From assembly GCA_021779665.1 (NCBI GenBank), contig JAJYAG010000037.1, positions 1 to 42,013 on the forward strand: a DNA stretch of 42,013 nucleotides. Direction: 5' to 3'. A program made the translations under genes and the position numbers. Below, piece after piece: positions 1-7,045 of this stretch. The notes under the pieces were generated by a model. That model had not been told where the DNA came from. It saw only the letters and a list, made by a program, of their open reading frames with translations, and searched no databases. Positions within the stretch are counted from its first letter, which is position 1. Every line of letters starts with the position of its first letter. The stretch is from Bacteroidota bacterium. Its GTDB lineage: Bacteria; Bacteroidota; Bacteroidia; Bacteroidales; JAAUTT01.

Positions 1-166
1 AGTGTCGCGAATAAAGGTAGCATCCTTCTGCTTTCCCCTGAAATGTGTCGGCCATGGTTTTGGCCTGCATAAATGTATATGTTGCCGAGTCGGTAATGGA
101 TGGGTTAACATCGCCAAACTCACCGAACTGGTGTAAATCCTGAATTTTGCTTGCCGGGTCGAACAT
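1..166 (-). CDS. Cys/Met-metabolism PLP-dependent enzyme, N-terminal fragment (cut by window edge)
   Basis: The minus strand from the ATG at 166 to the left edge encodes 55 residues beginning MFDPASKIQDLHQFGEFGDV. The segment SITDSATYTFMQA followed by GCYLYSRH is the N-terminal signature of the cystathionine gamma-synthase / methionine gamma-lyase family, where the Y-S-R tripeptide contacts the phosphate of the neighbouring subunit's PLP in these tetramers. Those enzymes act in the cytoplasm on sulfur amino acids. The PLP lysine and the rest of the fold lie outside the window, so lyase and synthase members cannot be told apart. The family call is firm; the exact reaction is not. Confidence 0.8.
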   Translation of the reverse strand, partial: MFDPASKIQDLHQFGEFGDVNPSITDSATYTFMQAKTMADTFQGKAEGCYLYSRH

Positions 167-359
167 TTTCTTAGTATTTAGTTATTAGTATTTAGACAAA
201 TACAATACATCGAAAATAGCAAACAGGGCAGGCAAAAAGTATGATTTTTATCGGGAGCAGATATGTTGTATATTAACTGTGGTCTGATTTGTTTTTAATT
301 ATCGTTGCTATTGACAACCAGTATCTTTATTTTTGTGTTAACATCTGAAATTTTCTGAC

Positions 360-692
360 ATGGAAAATGACCGGCATATTCTCATTCAAAAGTTAAAGGA
401 AGAAAAAGCCTTTTGGTCGTACGATAATACTGCAATTGATAGTATATCTGATGAAGAGCTGATTGGGAAAGTATTAATTCATCTTGACATTGAAGAGATC
501 TTTGCTTTATTCAGAATGTTTCCAAGGAAGAAAATCCAAAAAGTATGGCAGGAACAGATATTATCGCAGGAACCACTTTACCATGGGTTAAACCGGCTGT
601 ATGCCTTTCTCCTGTTCGATAAAAAGAACCCTGACAGGTATATCAGAGATTTTAGGAATAAGAAATATAAATCGCTTATATGCAAGGTTTAG
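360..692 (+). CDS. DUF6922-like antitoxin-side protein of an AbiEii-type toxin-antitoxin pair
   Basis: A 110-residue, charged, soluble protein with no signal peptide. The run DIEEIFALFRMFPRKKIQKV and the ending YIRDFRNKKYKSLICKV match, from memory, the small Bacteroidetes proteins (DUF6922-like) encoded just upstream of AbiEii/AbiGii nucleotidyltransferase toxins. Its stop overlaps by 13 nt the ATG (680) of the toxin remnant, the translational coupling expected for such a pair. The reading frame is intact although its partner is destroyed, so it is an orphan antitoxin or a gene under relaxed selection. The family assignment rests on recognition plus context. Confidence 0.65.
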   Translation: MENDRHILIQKLKEEKAFWSYDNTAIDSISDEELIGKVLIHLDIEEIFALFRMFPRKKIQKVWQEQILSQEPLYHGLNRLYAFLLFDKKNPDRYIRDFRNKKYKSLICKV

Positions 693-968
693 ATGAACGT
701 ACTGGTAAAATATTTGAGGTATTTAAGTCCTGTAAAAACTATAGTTCCTGTTTTGAATAATGTTCAGGTAGCCGATCTGATTTCCCTTGTAGCTATGAAG
801 GTTGAGGTTATGTTGCGCAGGAGCGAATGGCGAGATTACTACGACATTTATTCGTTGCTAAAAGAAGGACTTTCTTTAAAAGAAATGGTTACTTTCGCCG
901 GAACTTATTCGAATCACCGTCTTAAATCGAAGGATGAATTAAATTTTCTGTCGAATAGTAATAACTAT

Positions 969-1202
969 CATTATTGTCCGGTAAATTAACTGCAAATATC
1001 TATGCAACCTCTACGAGGTTGGCGGGAGAGTATTTATCTATTTGTTCTACAGTTATGTATCCTCTACGAGGATAATGTTTCAACTTCGTAGAAGTTGCAT
1101 TATTGTAGAACATAAAATGGAAGGTGATTTCTCCAACCTCGTAGAGGTTGCACACCTGCTAAGACTTTCCCGTAATTTCATCTTTTTTATCGGACAACAT
1201 TG
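969..1202. mobile_element. 234-bp MITE-like element with inverted ends and 9-bp target-site duplication
   Basis: The element is bracketed by identical 9-bp direct repeats AATAACTAT at 960-968 and 1203-1211. Its ends are imperfect inverted repeats: left CATTATTGTCCGGTAAA, right (reverse complement) CAATGTTGTCCGATAAA, sharing the core TTGTCCG and 16 of 22 positions. No transposase is encoded, so it must be mobilised in trans. A 9-bp duplication and this end sequence would fit an IS4-superfamily transposase, but that is inference. The interior holds four small palindromes. Removing the element and one repeat copy restores the toxin remnant's reading frame, which independently supports the boundaries. 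Confidence 0.85.
1005..1150. repeat. Four short palindromes arranged as an inverted pair of two-hairpin units
   Basis: Palindromes with 7-bp arms and 3-nt loops lie at 1005-1021 (CAACCTC TAC GAGGTTG), 1058-1074 (TATCCTC TAC GAGGATA), 1081-1097 (CAACTTC GTA GAAGTTG) and 1134-1150 (CAACCTC GTA GAGGTTG). The first two have loop TAC and the last two GTA. TGTTCTAC (1043-1050) and GTAGAACA (1105-1112) are mirrored as well. The left and right halves are therefore diverged inverted copies of one unit, and the whole can form nested hairpins or a cruciform. It forms the core of the mobile element. Confidence 0.85.
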
Positions 1203-1318
1203 AATAACTATAAAAAAGAGAAAAACTTTTCTTTGTTAAATCCTTATGATGTTGATGGAAAGGAGATTGAAGAACTGATAAAAGTCGCTATTTAAAAAGA
1301 GTATCCATTTTAGATGTT

Positions 1319-2179
1319 TTACTCTTCAAGCAGTTTCTTTTTACATTCTTCCAGTACAGCAAGTTGATCTTTCGAAACCGAAGGATACTCTAACCTGAGA
1401 TCTTCGAGGGTCTTAACAATTATTTCGGAAACAGCTAATCGGGCAAACCATTTTTTATCTGCAGGTATTACAAACCATGGCGCCTGTTCGGTGCTGGTTG
1501 CCTCAATTGCTTCTTCGTAGCTTTGCTGATATTGGTCCCAGTATTGTCTTTCCTTGATATCGGCGGCCGAAAACTTCCAGTTTTTCGAAGCATCGTCAAT
1601 ACGTGCCAGCAGACGTTCTTTTTGTTCGTCTTTCGAGATATGCAGAAAAAGCTTGATAATTTTCGTTCCATTCTCGCTTAAATACCGCTCGTAATCGCGC
1701 ATCTGGCGGTAACGGTCCTTCCAGATATTTTCATTCTTGATCTCATCAGGCAGTTGTTGCACCTGAATGATGTTATGCACCTTCACCACAAGCACTTCCT
1801 CATAATACGACCGGTTGAAAATTCCGATCCGGCCACGTTCGGGAAGATGTTTGTTTACGCGCCACAAATAATCATGATCCAATTCCTCGGACGATGGTTG
1901 CTTAAAGCTTTGCACATAGGTTCCCTGTGGATTAAGGCCTTTCATTACATGCTTTACAATACCGTCCTTTCCTGCAGTATCCATGGCCTGCAGAATAATT
2001 AAAACAGAATAGCGGTCCTGTGCATAGAGCTTGTCCTGCATCTCGGCCATACGCTCAATGTTTTCTTCGAGCTTTTCCTGAGCATCGGTTTTGGAATTGT
2101 ACTTGCCGGTGTCGCTGGTGTTAATTTCAGAAAGTTTAACTTTCCTGCCTTCTTTGATTCTGAAATCGGAGATATCCAT
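1319..2179 (-). CDS. ppk2: Polyphosphate kinase 2 family protein (PPK2)
   Basis: A 286-residue cytoplasmic protein of normal single-domain PPK2 length. The Walker A loop is AMDTAGKDG at residues 65-73, the lid/substrate segment PERGRIGIFNRSYYEEVLVV at about 113-132, and a run of charged lid helices follows (YWDQYQQSYEEAI). PPK2 enzymes transfer phosphate between inorganic polyphosphate and nucleotides, usually making ADP/ATP or GDP/GTP from polyphosphate. The one-domain form with this sequence style is close to the polyphosphate:AMP/ADP phosphotransferases, but the nucleotide preference cannot be read from sequence. It appears to be a single-gene unit, head to head with nothing close by. Confidence 0.95.
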   Translation of the reverse strand: MDISDFRIKEGRKVKLSEINTSDTGKYNSKTDAQEKLEENIERMAEMQDKLYAQDRYSVLIILQAMDTAGKDGIVKHVMKGLNPQGTYVQSFKQPSSEELDHDYLWRVNKHLPERGRIGIFNRSYYEEVLVVKVHNIIQVQQLPDEIKNENIWKDRYRQMRDYERYLSENGTKIIKLFLHISKDEQKERLLARIDDASKNWKFSAADIKERQYWDQYQQSYEEAIEATSTEQAPWFVIPADKKWFARLAVSEIIVKTLEDLRLEYPSVSKDQLAVLEECKKKLLEE

Positions 2180-2302
2180 GGGTTATTCGTTTGAGGAATA
2201 TAAATGTAGGATATTTTTGCTAATGAAGAGCCAAAATCCATTAAGGTTTCCAGATAAAGGTCAAAACCAAACAGAAAGTTTCATCTTACACGTTTAGCAG
2301 AT

Positions 2303-3694
2303 TCACTTTCCTTCAGAGTGAAAATATTTTTTAATCCATGCTTCCGTTATTTCGAGCACCTTATTATCCATGACGGGTTTTTGGATATTACTGTATTCAG
2401 CCGGCATTCCGGTTTGCGATTCCTGAAAAAGATGATTATAGCCCTGTAATTCAATAATTTCATAGTTTGAATTTTGGCCTTTTTTCAAAGCCTTTTCAAT
2501 ACCTGCAAGGTTTTGTTTTGGGACTACCTGCACGTCTTTCGATCCATTAAGGACCAGCACAGCGCATTTAACCTGACTGAGATATGGTGCCGGGTCGAAA
2601 GCAATAAACGTTCTGAACCAAGGGGTAAGATAAATTGAGAAAGACTTTGTATAATCCTCTTTTTCTTTTTCCGGAAAATTCATCTTTTCAATTTTTTGTT
2701 TTATGAGGTTTTTGGCATCCTTATCATTTTGGTTATTTTCAACAATATCCATTATTTCTTTATTGAGGTTGGATATTTTCATTGCGGAATCTTTAACGAA
2801 GCCTTGTCCAAGCAGCATTGCTTCGGTTTGAGTAATCAGAATCTCTCTACCTGTAATACCGGGGCCGGCCAGGAGAATTATAAAAGCTACTTCCTTATTT
2901 CGTGAGGCAACAATTGGAGCGATCATTGCGCCTTCACTGTGACCGATAATTCCAACTTTTTCAGGGTCTATTCCCGGTTGTTTTCTCAGAAAGGCAAAAG
3001 CCAACTCAGCATCATCAGCAAAATCGAATGAAGTGGCTGTCTGGAAGTTTCCGGTCGATTCATTTACGCCACGATCGTCATAGCGAAGTACTGCTATACC
3101 CCGCTCCGAAAGATAGTTGGCTATCCTGTAAAAGGGTTTTTGTCCCATCAGTTCCTCATCACGTTTCTGGGGGCCTGAGCCGGAAACAAGTATCACTGCC
3201 GGACAGTTTTTTGCATTTTTCGGGGTCGTTAATGTTCCTGCAAGGGTGACGCCAGTCTTTTGATTCACGATTTTAACTTCTTTTGAATCGTACAAAGGAT
3301 TTGATGGGATTAATTGCAGGACTTCCATTCCGGAAGATTTATCAATATTAAGCGGTATGCTCATTCCCTTCTGGTACCACGTTCCTCTCATGCTGGTTTT
3401 GGTCGTTAAAACGGCTTTATACTGACCCATAATTACCGGCACGTTAACAATAACGGAATCGTTTCGGAAGATCACTTCTTTCGCAGGGATACCTTTTGCT
3501 CCCTGGTCCGGACTGTCGATAGTACCTGAAATAGCATTTCCATGCGAGGTAAAATTAAAGACCAGTCGTAGTTTCGAGTTCTGTATTAACAATGAGCCGG
3601 TCCATTTTCCGGAAATTTCGGGTAATGTTTTTTCCTGAGATATTAGCGGTGAAAGGCAGATAAATAAGAGAAGAAAAAAGGCGATTGGTTTCAT
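2303..3694 (-). CDS. Secreted alpha/beta hydrolase with N-terminal beta domain
   Basis: A 463-residue protein starting with a signal peptide (MKPIAFFLLLFICLSPLISQ). Residues about 25-120 form a beta-rich region (GKWTGSLL, FNFTSHGNAISGTIDSP). The alpha/beta hydrolase core begins near 140: oxyanion region LVSGSGPQ at 169-176, YDDRG at 205-209, nucleophile elbow GHSEG with Ser253, and a late His in GYNHLF near 418. It is probably a periplasmic or surface esterase/peptidase-like hydrolase; the substrate is unknown. It is the last gene of a four-gene operon and overlaps the stop of the preceding PH-domain gene by 4 nt (3691-3694). Confidence 0.88.
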   Translation of the reverse strand: MKPIAFFLLLFICLSPLISQEKTLPEISGKWTGSLLIQNSKLRLVFNFTSHGNAISGTIDSPDQGAKGIPAKEVIFRNDSVIVNVPVIMGQYKAVLTTKTSMRGTWYQKGMSIPLNIDKSSGMEVLQLIPSNPLYDSKEVKIVNQKTGVTLAGTLTTPKNAKNCPAVILVSGSGPQKRDEELMGQKPFYRIANYLSERGIAVLRYDDRGVNESTGNFQTATSFDFADDAELAFAFLRKQPGIDPEKVGIIGHSEGAMIAPIVASRNKEVAFIILLAGPGITGREILITQTEAMLLGQGFVKDSAMKISNLNKEIMDIVENNQNDKDAKNLIKQKIEKMNFPEKEKEDYTKSFSIYLTPWFRTFIAFDPAPYLSQVKCAVLVLNGSKDVQVVPKQNLAGIEKALKKGQNSNYEIIELQGYNHLFQESQTGMPAEYSNIQKPVMDNKVLEITEAWIKKYFHSEGK

Positions 3695-4107
3695 TTTGAG
3701 TTGGATTTTATTTGGGTAAATAAACTGATGGTTTTTTCTGACGAACTTAAATTTAGGTAAACAGTCTTAAGTCCTTCGCCTGAGATTTTGATATATGGTA
3801 ATGATTCCCTATGAATAAATAATTTGATATTTTCTCCCGCCCGGGTTCTGAATTTACCTTTTAATACACCGCCACCTGAGAACCCATTGGTTCGCATCGA
3901 AATTTCGGGAAGGGAATTAACCGTATCCACTTTGAGATTTTGAATGTCTGCCGTAAAACCATAAATTCCTTTTACTTCTATTTTTCCACTCGTAACGATA
4001 ACATTAGGATCTTTCATTCCAAAATAGAAAACCGCAGTGATAAAAATAGCAGCAATTATCAGCGTATAGGCAAAACGTTTGGATTTGTAATAGGATAGAT
4101 CTTTCAT
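3691..4107 (-). CDS. Membrane-anchored bacterial PH-domain protein
   Basis: A 138-residue protein with one transmembrane segment near residues 12-30 (FAYTLIIAAIFITAVFYFG) followed by a small extracytoplasmic-looking beta domain. The pattern KIEVKGIYGF, NLKVDTVNSLPEISMRTNGF and GGGVLKGKF matches bacterial pleckstrin-homology-like domains (bPH type, PF10882-like), in which a turn rich in R-T-N-G precedes a strand. The function of these domains is unknown. It overlaps the hydrolase gene by 4 nt and follows the Yip1-like gene after 8 nt, so it is translated as part of that operon. Confidence 0.75.
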   Translation of the reverse strand: MKDLSYYKSKRFAYTLIIAAIFITAVFYFGMKDPNVIVTSGKIEVKGIYGFTADIQNLKVDTVNSLPEISMRTNGFSGGGVLKGKFRTRAGENIKLFIHRESLPYIKISGEGLKTVYLNLSSSEKTISLFTQIKSNSK

Positions 4108-4115
4108 AGCTAATT

Positions 4116-4688
4116 TTAATTAATATATTGCAAAACAGTTTTATAAGAATTAACAAAGATTATTTTGAATAGAACTTCTGCCAAAACCAGAGCTATTATA
4201 AAACTAACAACGGCCTTTGCTCCTTTCAGATTTGCCGAAACGCTATAAGCATTGTACATCAATATCACTGTCCAGATAGTGAATACGAAAGTGACCAACC
4301 CAAAAATGATCAGTGAAGCTGATAAATCGGGCATGCCCGTATACTCAAAATGGAAATACGGAATGAAGCTGATCAGCGAAATCAATAGATAAGGATATCT
4401 GGCCAGGGCCTGAGTCCCGAATATGTCAATGACTCTTACTTTCGATTTGGATAAAACCTTTGCAGCTACAAGCAGGAAGACTGAAAAAAGCAGCCAGCTC
4501 AAGGTCGATTCCATTAGAAAAAGTAACCATGGAGCCGGCATTCCGGCATGAATGTCGATTACGCCGTCATAATGCACATTGTTAAGCCCTCCAAGAAATG
4601 CAGTAACAAGTAAAACAAGCAGGCCTGATAAAAGAGACCGGGTACCTGCAATCTGAATAAATGGGTTATATAGCCAGTTAATTTTCAT
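4116..4688 (-). CDS. Yip1-like polytopic membrane protein
   Basis: A 190-residue hydrophobic protein with about five membrane segments: LLSGLLVLLVTAFL, LLFSVFLLVAAKVL, YPYLLISLISFIPYFHF, IIFGLVTFVFTIWTVILMY and VVSFIIALVLAEVLFKIIF. The opening INWLYNPF and the layout fit bacterial Yip1 (PF04893) proteins, which have no established biochemical role. Its start codon overlaps the stop of the upstream DUF2089 gene by 4 nt (4685-4688), strong evidence of co-transcription. Its neighbours suggest an envelope-associated system, though nothing in the sequence identifies a substrate. Confidence 0.7.
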   Translation of the reverse strand: MKINWLYNPFIQIAGTRSLLSGLLVLLVTAFLGGLNNVHYDGVIDIHAGMPAPWLLFLMESTLSWLLFSVFLLVAAKVLSKSKVRVIDIFGTQALARYPYLLISLISFIPYFHFEYTGMPDLSASLIIFGLVTFVFTIWTVILMYNAYSVSANLKGAKAVVSFIIALVLAEVLFKIIFVNSYKTVLQYIN

Positions 4689-4966
4689 GGATTGCTGCTT
4701 TCGGATTTTTGAATGTCGTTTATTACTGCATCGAGCATATTGCGCACTGTAGGATAACTCAGTCCCAGTTTGGAAGCCATGTCTTTCAGGCTTCCGCTGC
4801 TCTTTACAAAATCAATTATAAATTGTTGCTGATCAGGGCTAAGTTGCAGTAATACTGGCATCTGGTATAAACCCGCGACCGATGTTTTGCAGTTTTCGCA
4901 AATTAAACCCTGCACTGCAAGGTTGTTCTGGCAACTGGGACAATGTATGGGTAGTTTATTTTTCAT
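4685..4966 (-). CDS. DUF2089 family zinc-ribbon / helix-turn-helix protein
   Basis: A 93-residue cytoplasmic protein. The N-terminus has two CxxC pairs (Cys9/Cys12 and Cys23/Cys26), an evident zinc ribbon. The C-terminal half, FIIDFVKSSGSLKDMASKLG then LSYPTVRNMLDAVI, is a helix-turn-helix that matches the DUF2089 pattern LGISYPTVRNRLD. Such proteins are probably transcriptional regulators. As first gene of the operon it is likely to control the operon itself. The upstream 200 bp (4967-5172) is very AT-rich and would hold the promoters of both this operon and pgk. Confidence 0.88.
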   Translation of the reverse strand: MKNKLPIHCPSCQNNLAVQGLICENCKTSVAGLYQMPVLLQLSPDQQQFIIDFVKSSGSLKDMASKLGLSYPTVRNMLDAVINDIQKSESSNP

Positions 4967-5128
4967 TCAATAAAATTATACAAAAAATAAATAAAATTAA
5001 ATATGGAATACATAAAATTAAAATTAGTATTAATAAAATAGTATTTATCCATTTTAATAAACATCGCATTGTACGAACTTACCTCTTTCATTTTTTCATT
5101 TTTCTATCGTATTTACTTTCATTTATAT

Positions 5129-5136
5129 TACCTTTG
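5129..5136 (+). promoter_or_regulatory. Bacteroidetes-type -7 box for pgk
   Basis: TACCTTTG matches the TAnnTTTG -7 consensus exactly and lies 36 nt upstream of the pgk start. No convincing -33 TTTG/TTG element was found at the usual spacing; a TTTC lies in the right area. Confidence 0.55.
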
Positions 5137-5172
5137 TGATTTTAATAACAAATCTTTAAATAACATATTCAT

Positions 5173-6435
5173 ATGCAGACCATTGATAAGTATAATTTTA
5201 AAGGAAAGCGTGCGATTATCCGTGTGGATTTCAATGTCCCCCTGAACAAACAGACTTTTGAGGTGACCGACGATACCCGCATCCGCGGTGCTTTGCCTAC
5301 CATAAACAAAATATTGGCCGATGGCGGTTCTGTAATCCTGATGTCGCACCTGGGCCGTCCCGATGGAAAAGTTCAGGAAAAATTCTCTTTAAAACATGCC
5401 ATCCCTGCAATTGAAAAGAACATTGGAAAGAAAATAATTTTTGCAGGCGACTGTGTTGGCGAAGAGGCTAAAAAGATTACAGCTTCCATGAAACCAGGTG
5501 ACGTGGTATTGCTCGAAAATCTCCGCTTCTATGAAGAAGAAGAAGGCAAACCCTACCACCTCGGCGAAAACCCAACCGACGAAGAAAAGAAAGCTGGTAA
5601 AGCAAAAGTTAAGGAAAGCCAGAAAGAATTTGTTAAAACGCTTGCCAGCTATGCCGACTGCTATGTGAACGATGCTTTTGGTACAGCTCACCGTGCACAC
5701 GCCTCCACAGCTTTAATTGCAGCTTATTTCCCTAACGACAGCATGTTCGGTTTCCTTATCGAAAGCGAGCTGAAAGCTATGGACAAAGTGCTCCAGGCTG
5801 CCGAAAAACCATTTACTGCTATCATGGGCGGTGCCAAGGTTTCGGATAAAATACTTATTATCGAAAATCTCCTCAACCGTGTTGACAACCTCGTTATCGG
5901 CGGTGGTATGACATACACCTTTATCAAAGCTCAGGGCGGAAAAATTGGTAAATCACTCTGCGAAGAAGATAAGCTCGACCTCGCACTTGATATTTTAAGA
6001 AAAGCCAAAGAAAAAGGTGTAAACGTTATCCTTCCTGTTGATGCTGTTAATGCCGATGCTTTCGATGCAAACGCCAACACCCAGATTTCGAAAACAAACG
6101 AAACTCCTGATGGATGGATGGGTTTGGACATTGCCGACGAGTCCATTAAACTTATCAGCGATGTAATTGAAAAATCGAAAACTGTACTCTGGAACGGTCC
6201 TATGGGCGTTTTCGAAATGGAAAAATTCGCCAAAGGAACTTCTGCTGTAGCTCAGGCAATTGCTAAAGCTACCGAAAAAGGTGCGTTCAGCTTAATTGGT
6301 GGTGGCGACTCGGTTGCTGCTATCAACAAAAATAAACTGGCCGACAAAGTGAGCTATGTATCAACTGGTGGTGGTGCTATGTTGGAATATATGGAAGGAA
6401 AAGAACTTCCAGGTATCAAGGCTGTAAGAGGATAA
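5173..6435 (+). CDS. pgk: Phosphoglycerate kinase
   Basis: A 420-residue glycolytic enzyme converting 1,3-bisphosphoglycerate plus ADP to 3-phosphoglycerate plus ATP in the cytoplasm. Diagnostic segments are all present: [13 protein letters not shown] near the N-terminus, [44 protein letters not shown], the interdomain WNGPMGVFE, and C-terminal nucleotide loop GGGDSVAAI with [14 protein letters not shown]. Length is normal. The gene stands alone with a -7 box upstream (5129) and a strong intrinsic terminator downstream (6479-6506). Nothing unusual. Confidence 0.99.
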   Translation: MQTIDKYNFKGKRAIIRVDFNVPLNKQTFEVTDDTRIRGALPTINKILADGGSVILMSHLGRPDGKVQEKFSLKHAIPAIEKNIGKKIIFAGDCVGEEAKKITASMKPGDVVLLENLRFYEEEEGKPYHLGENPTDEEKKAGKAKVKESQKEFVKTLASYADCYVNDAFGTAHRAHASTALIAAYFPNDSMFGFLIESELKAMDKVLQAAEKPFTAIMGGAKVSDKILIIENLLNRVDNLVIGGGMTYTFIKAQGGKIGKSLCEEDKLDLALDILRKAKEKGVNVILPVDAVNADAFDANANTQISKTNETPDGWMGLDIADESIKLISDVIEKSKTVLWNGPMGVFEMEKFAKGTSAVAQAIAKATEKGAFSLIGGGDSVAAINKNKLADKVSYVSTGGGAMLEYMEGKELPGIKAVRG

Positions 6436-6478
6436 TAAAGTACTTGGTAACTAGTACTGAGTATTTAGTACAATATAG

Positions 6479-6506
6479 AAAAGGCGTCCGGAAGGATGCC
6501 TTTTTT
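6479..6506 (+). terminator. Intrinsic terminator of pgk
   Basis: An 11-bp stem AAAAGGCGTCC / GGATGCCTTTT (one G-T pair) with loop GGAA is followed by a T-run. It sits 43 nt after the pgk stop and just before the next gene, which therefore needs its own promoter. Confidence 0.9.
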
Positions 6507-6539
6507 GTTATATTTACTTTTCAAACTACACTAACATCA

Positions 6540-6935
6540 ATGGAAACTATCTTAATCTTCTTCGCTATTCTGGCTGCTATACTTGTTTTTCTTTGGGTTG
6601 TACCTATCGGTTTATCATATCAGTGTAAAGTTTATCAGATTGATTTATCTCTGCTTAACTTAGTTTTGATGCGATGGAGAAAAGTTCCGCCAGGGTTGAT
6701 TGTAAGTTCTTTGATAAAAGCCAAGAAGGAAGGTATCACGATAGATCCTGCTTATTTTGAGGCTCACTACCTTGCAGGAGGAAACGTTTACAATTTATCA
6801 GAAGCTCTGATTTACGCCAGGCAGAAAAATACCGACATTGAGTTGAAACAATTGATGAGTGCTAATCTGGCCCAAGAAGACCTGAAAGGTTATATTGACA
6901 GATATCTTGAGAATAAAAAAACCGTTCGCCCCTAA
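6540..6935 (+). CDS. Stand-alone N-terminal module of a FloA-like (UPF0365) protein
   Basis: A 131-residue protein starting at 6540; an in-frame upstream start at 6444 would place the pgk terminator inside the gene. One membrane segment (ILIFFAILAAILVFLWVVPI) is followed by a region that lines up with the start of FloA: LLNLVLMRWRKVPPGLIVSS, LIKAKKEGI, FEAHYLAGGNV, LSEALIYARQ. In FloA the same order reads MRLRRV, LIKAHKAGL, LESHYLAGGNV, VVNALIAA. The SPFH/band-7 core and the long coiled coil of FloA are missing, and no continuation is found downstream. FloA organises membrane microdomains. This short form could be a FloA partner, an inhibitor, or a decayed paralogue. Confidence 0.8.
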   Translation: METILIFFAILAAILVFLWVVPIGLSYQCKVYQIDLSLLNLVLMRWRKVPPGLIVSSLIKAKKEGITIDPAYFEAHYLAGGNVYNLSEALIYARQKNTDIELKQLMSANLAQEDLKGYIDRYLENKKTVRP

Positions 6936-7010
6936 TATTTGAGAAGCAGATCTTATTTCTCTTTTTGCATAAATTTTTTCCCAAGAAAAGTGTTGATATT
7001 ACACTTTTTG

Positions 7011-7018
7011 TATATTTG
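7011..7018 (+). promoter_or_regulatory. Bacteroidetes-type -7 box for the GH51 gene
   Basis: TATATTTG fits TAnnTTTG and lies 27 nt before the start codon at 7046. A TTG at 6993-6995 is a weak candidate for the -33 element. Confidence 0.5.
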
Positions 7019-7045
7019 CTTTTCTAATTACTTAAAAACAATTAC

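Larger units (their letters stand above)
680..1295 (+). pseudogene. AbiEii/AbiGii-type nucleotidyltransferase toxin, remnant (deleted, frameshifted, interrupted)
   Basis: The start is at 680 inside the end of the antitoxin gene and reads MQGLDERTGKIFEVFKSCKN before a stop at 758-760. A different frame then carries the C-terminal part: VADLISLVAMKVEVMLRRSE and WRDYYDIYSLLKEGLSLKEM, typical of AbiEii C-terminal helices. The nucleotidyltransferase core (GGTALAL-type loop and the DxD metal ligands) is absent, so an internal deletion with a frame change is inferred. The tail is also split by a 234-bp element at 969-1202. Joining the frame across it restores SNSNNY followed by KKEKNFSLLNPYDVDGKEIE, ending at a stop at 1293-1295. 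The toxin cannot be functional. Confidence 0.75.

Noticed and set aside
990-1160. Rho-independent terminator for the toxin remnant
   Set aside because: The palindromes belong to the inserted element and are not followed by T-runs.
4967-5172. Riboswitch or leader upstream of pgk
   Set aside because: The sequence is AT-rich without conserved structured elements, and the leader from the -7 box is only about 30 nt.
6444-6539. Upstream extension of the FloA-like protein
   Set aside because: The added 32 codons are the pgk terminator and lack similarity to FloA; 6540 starts at the membrane anchor.
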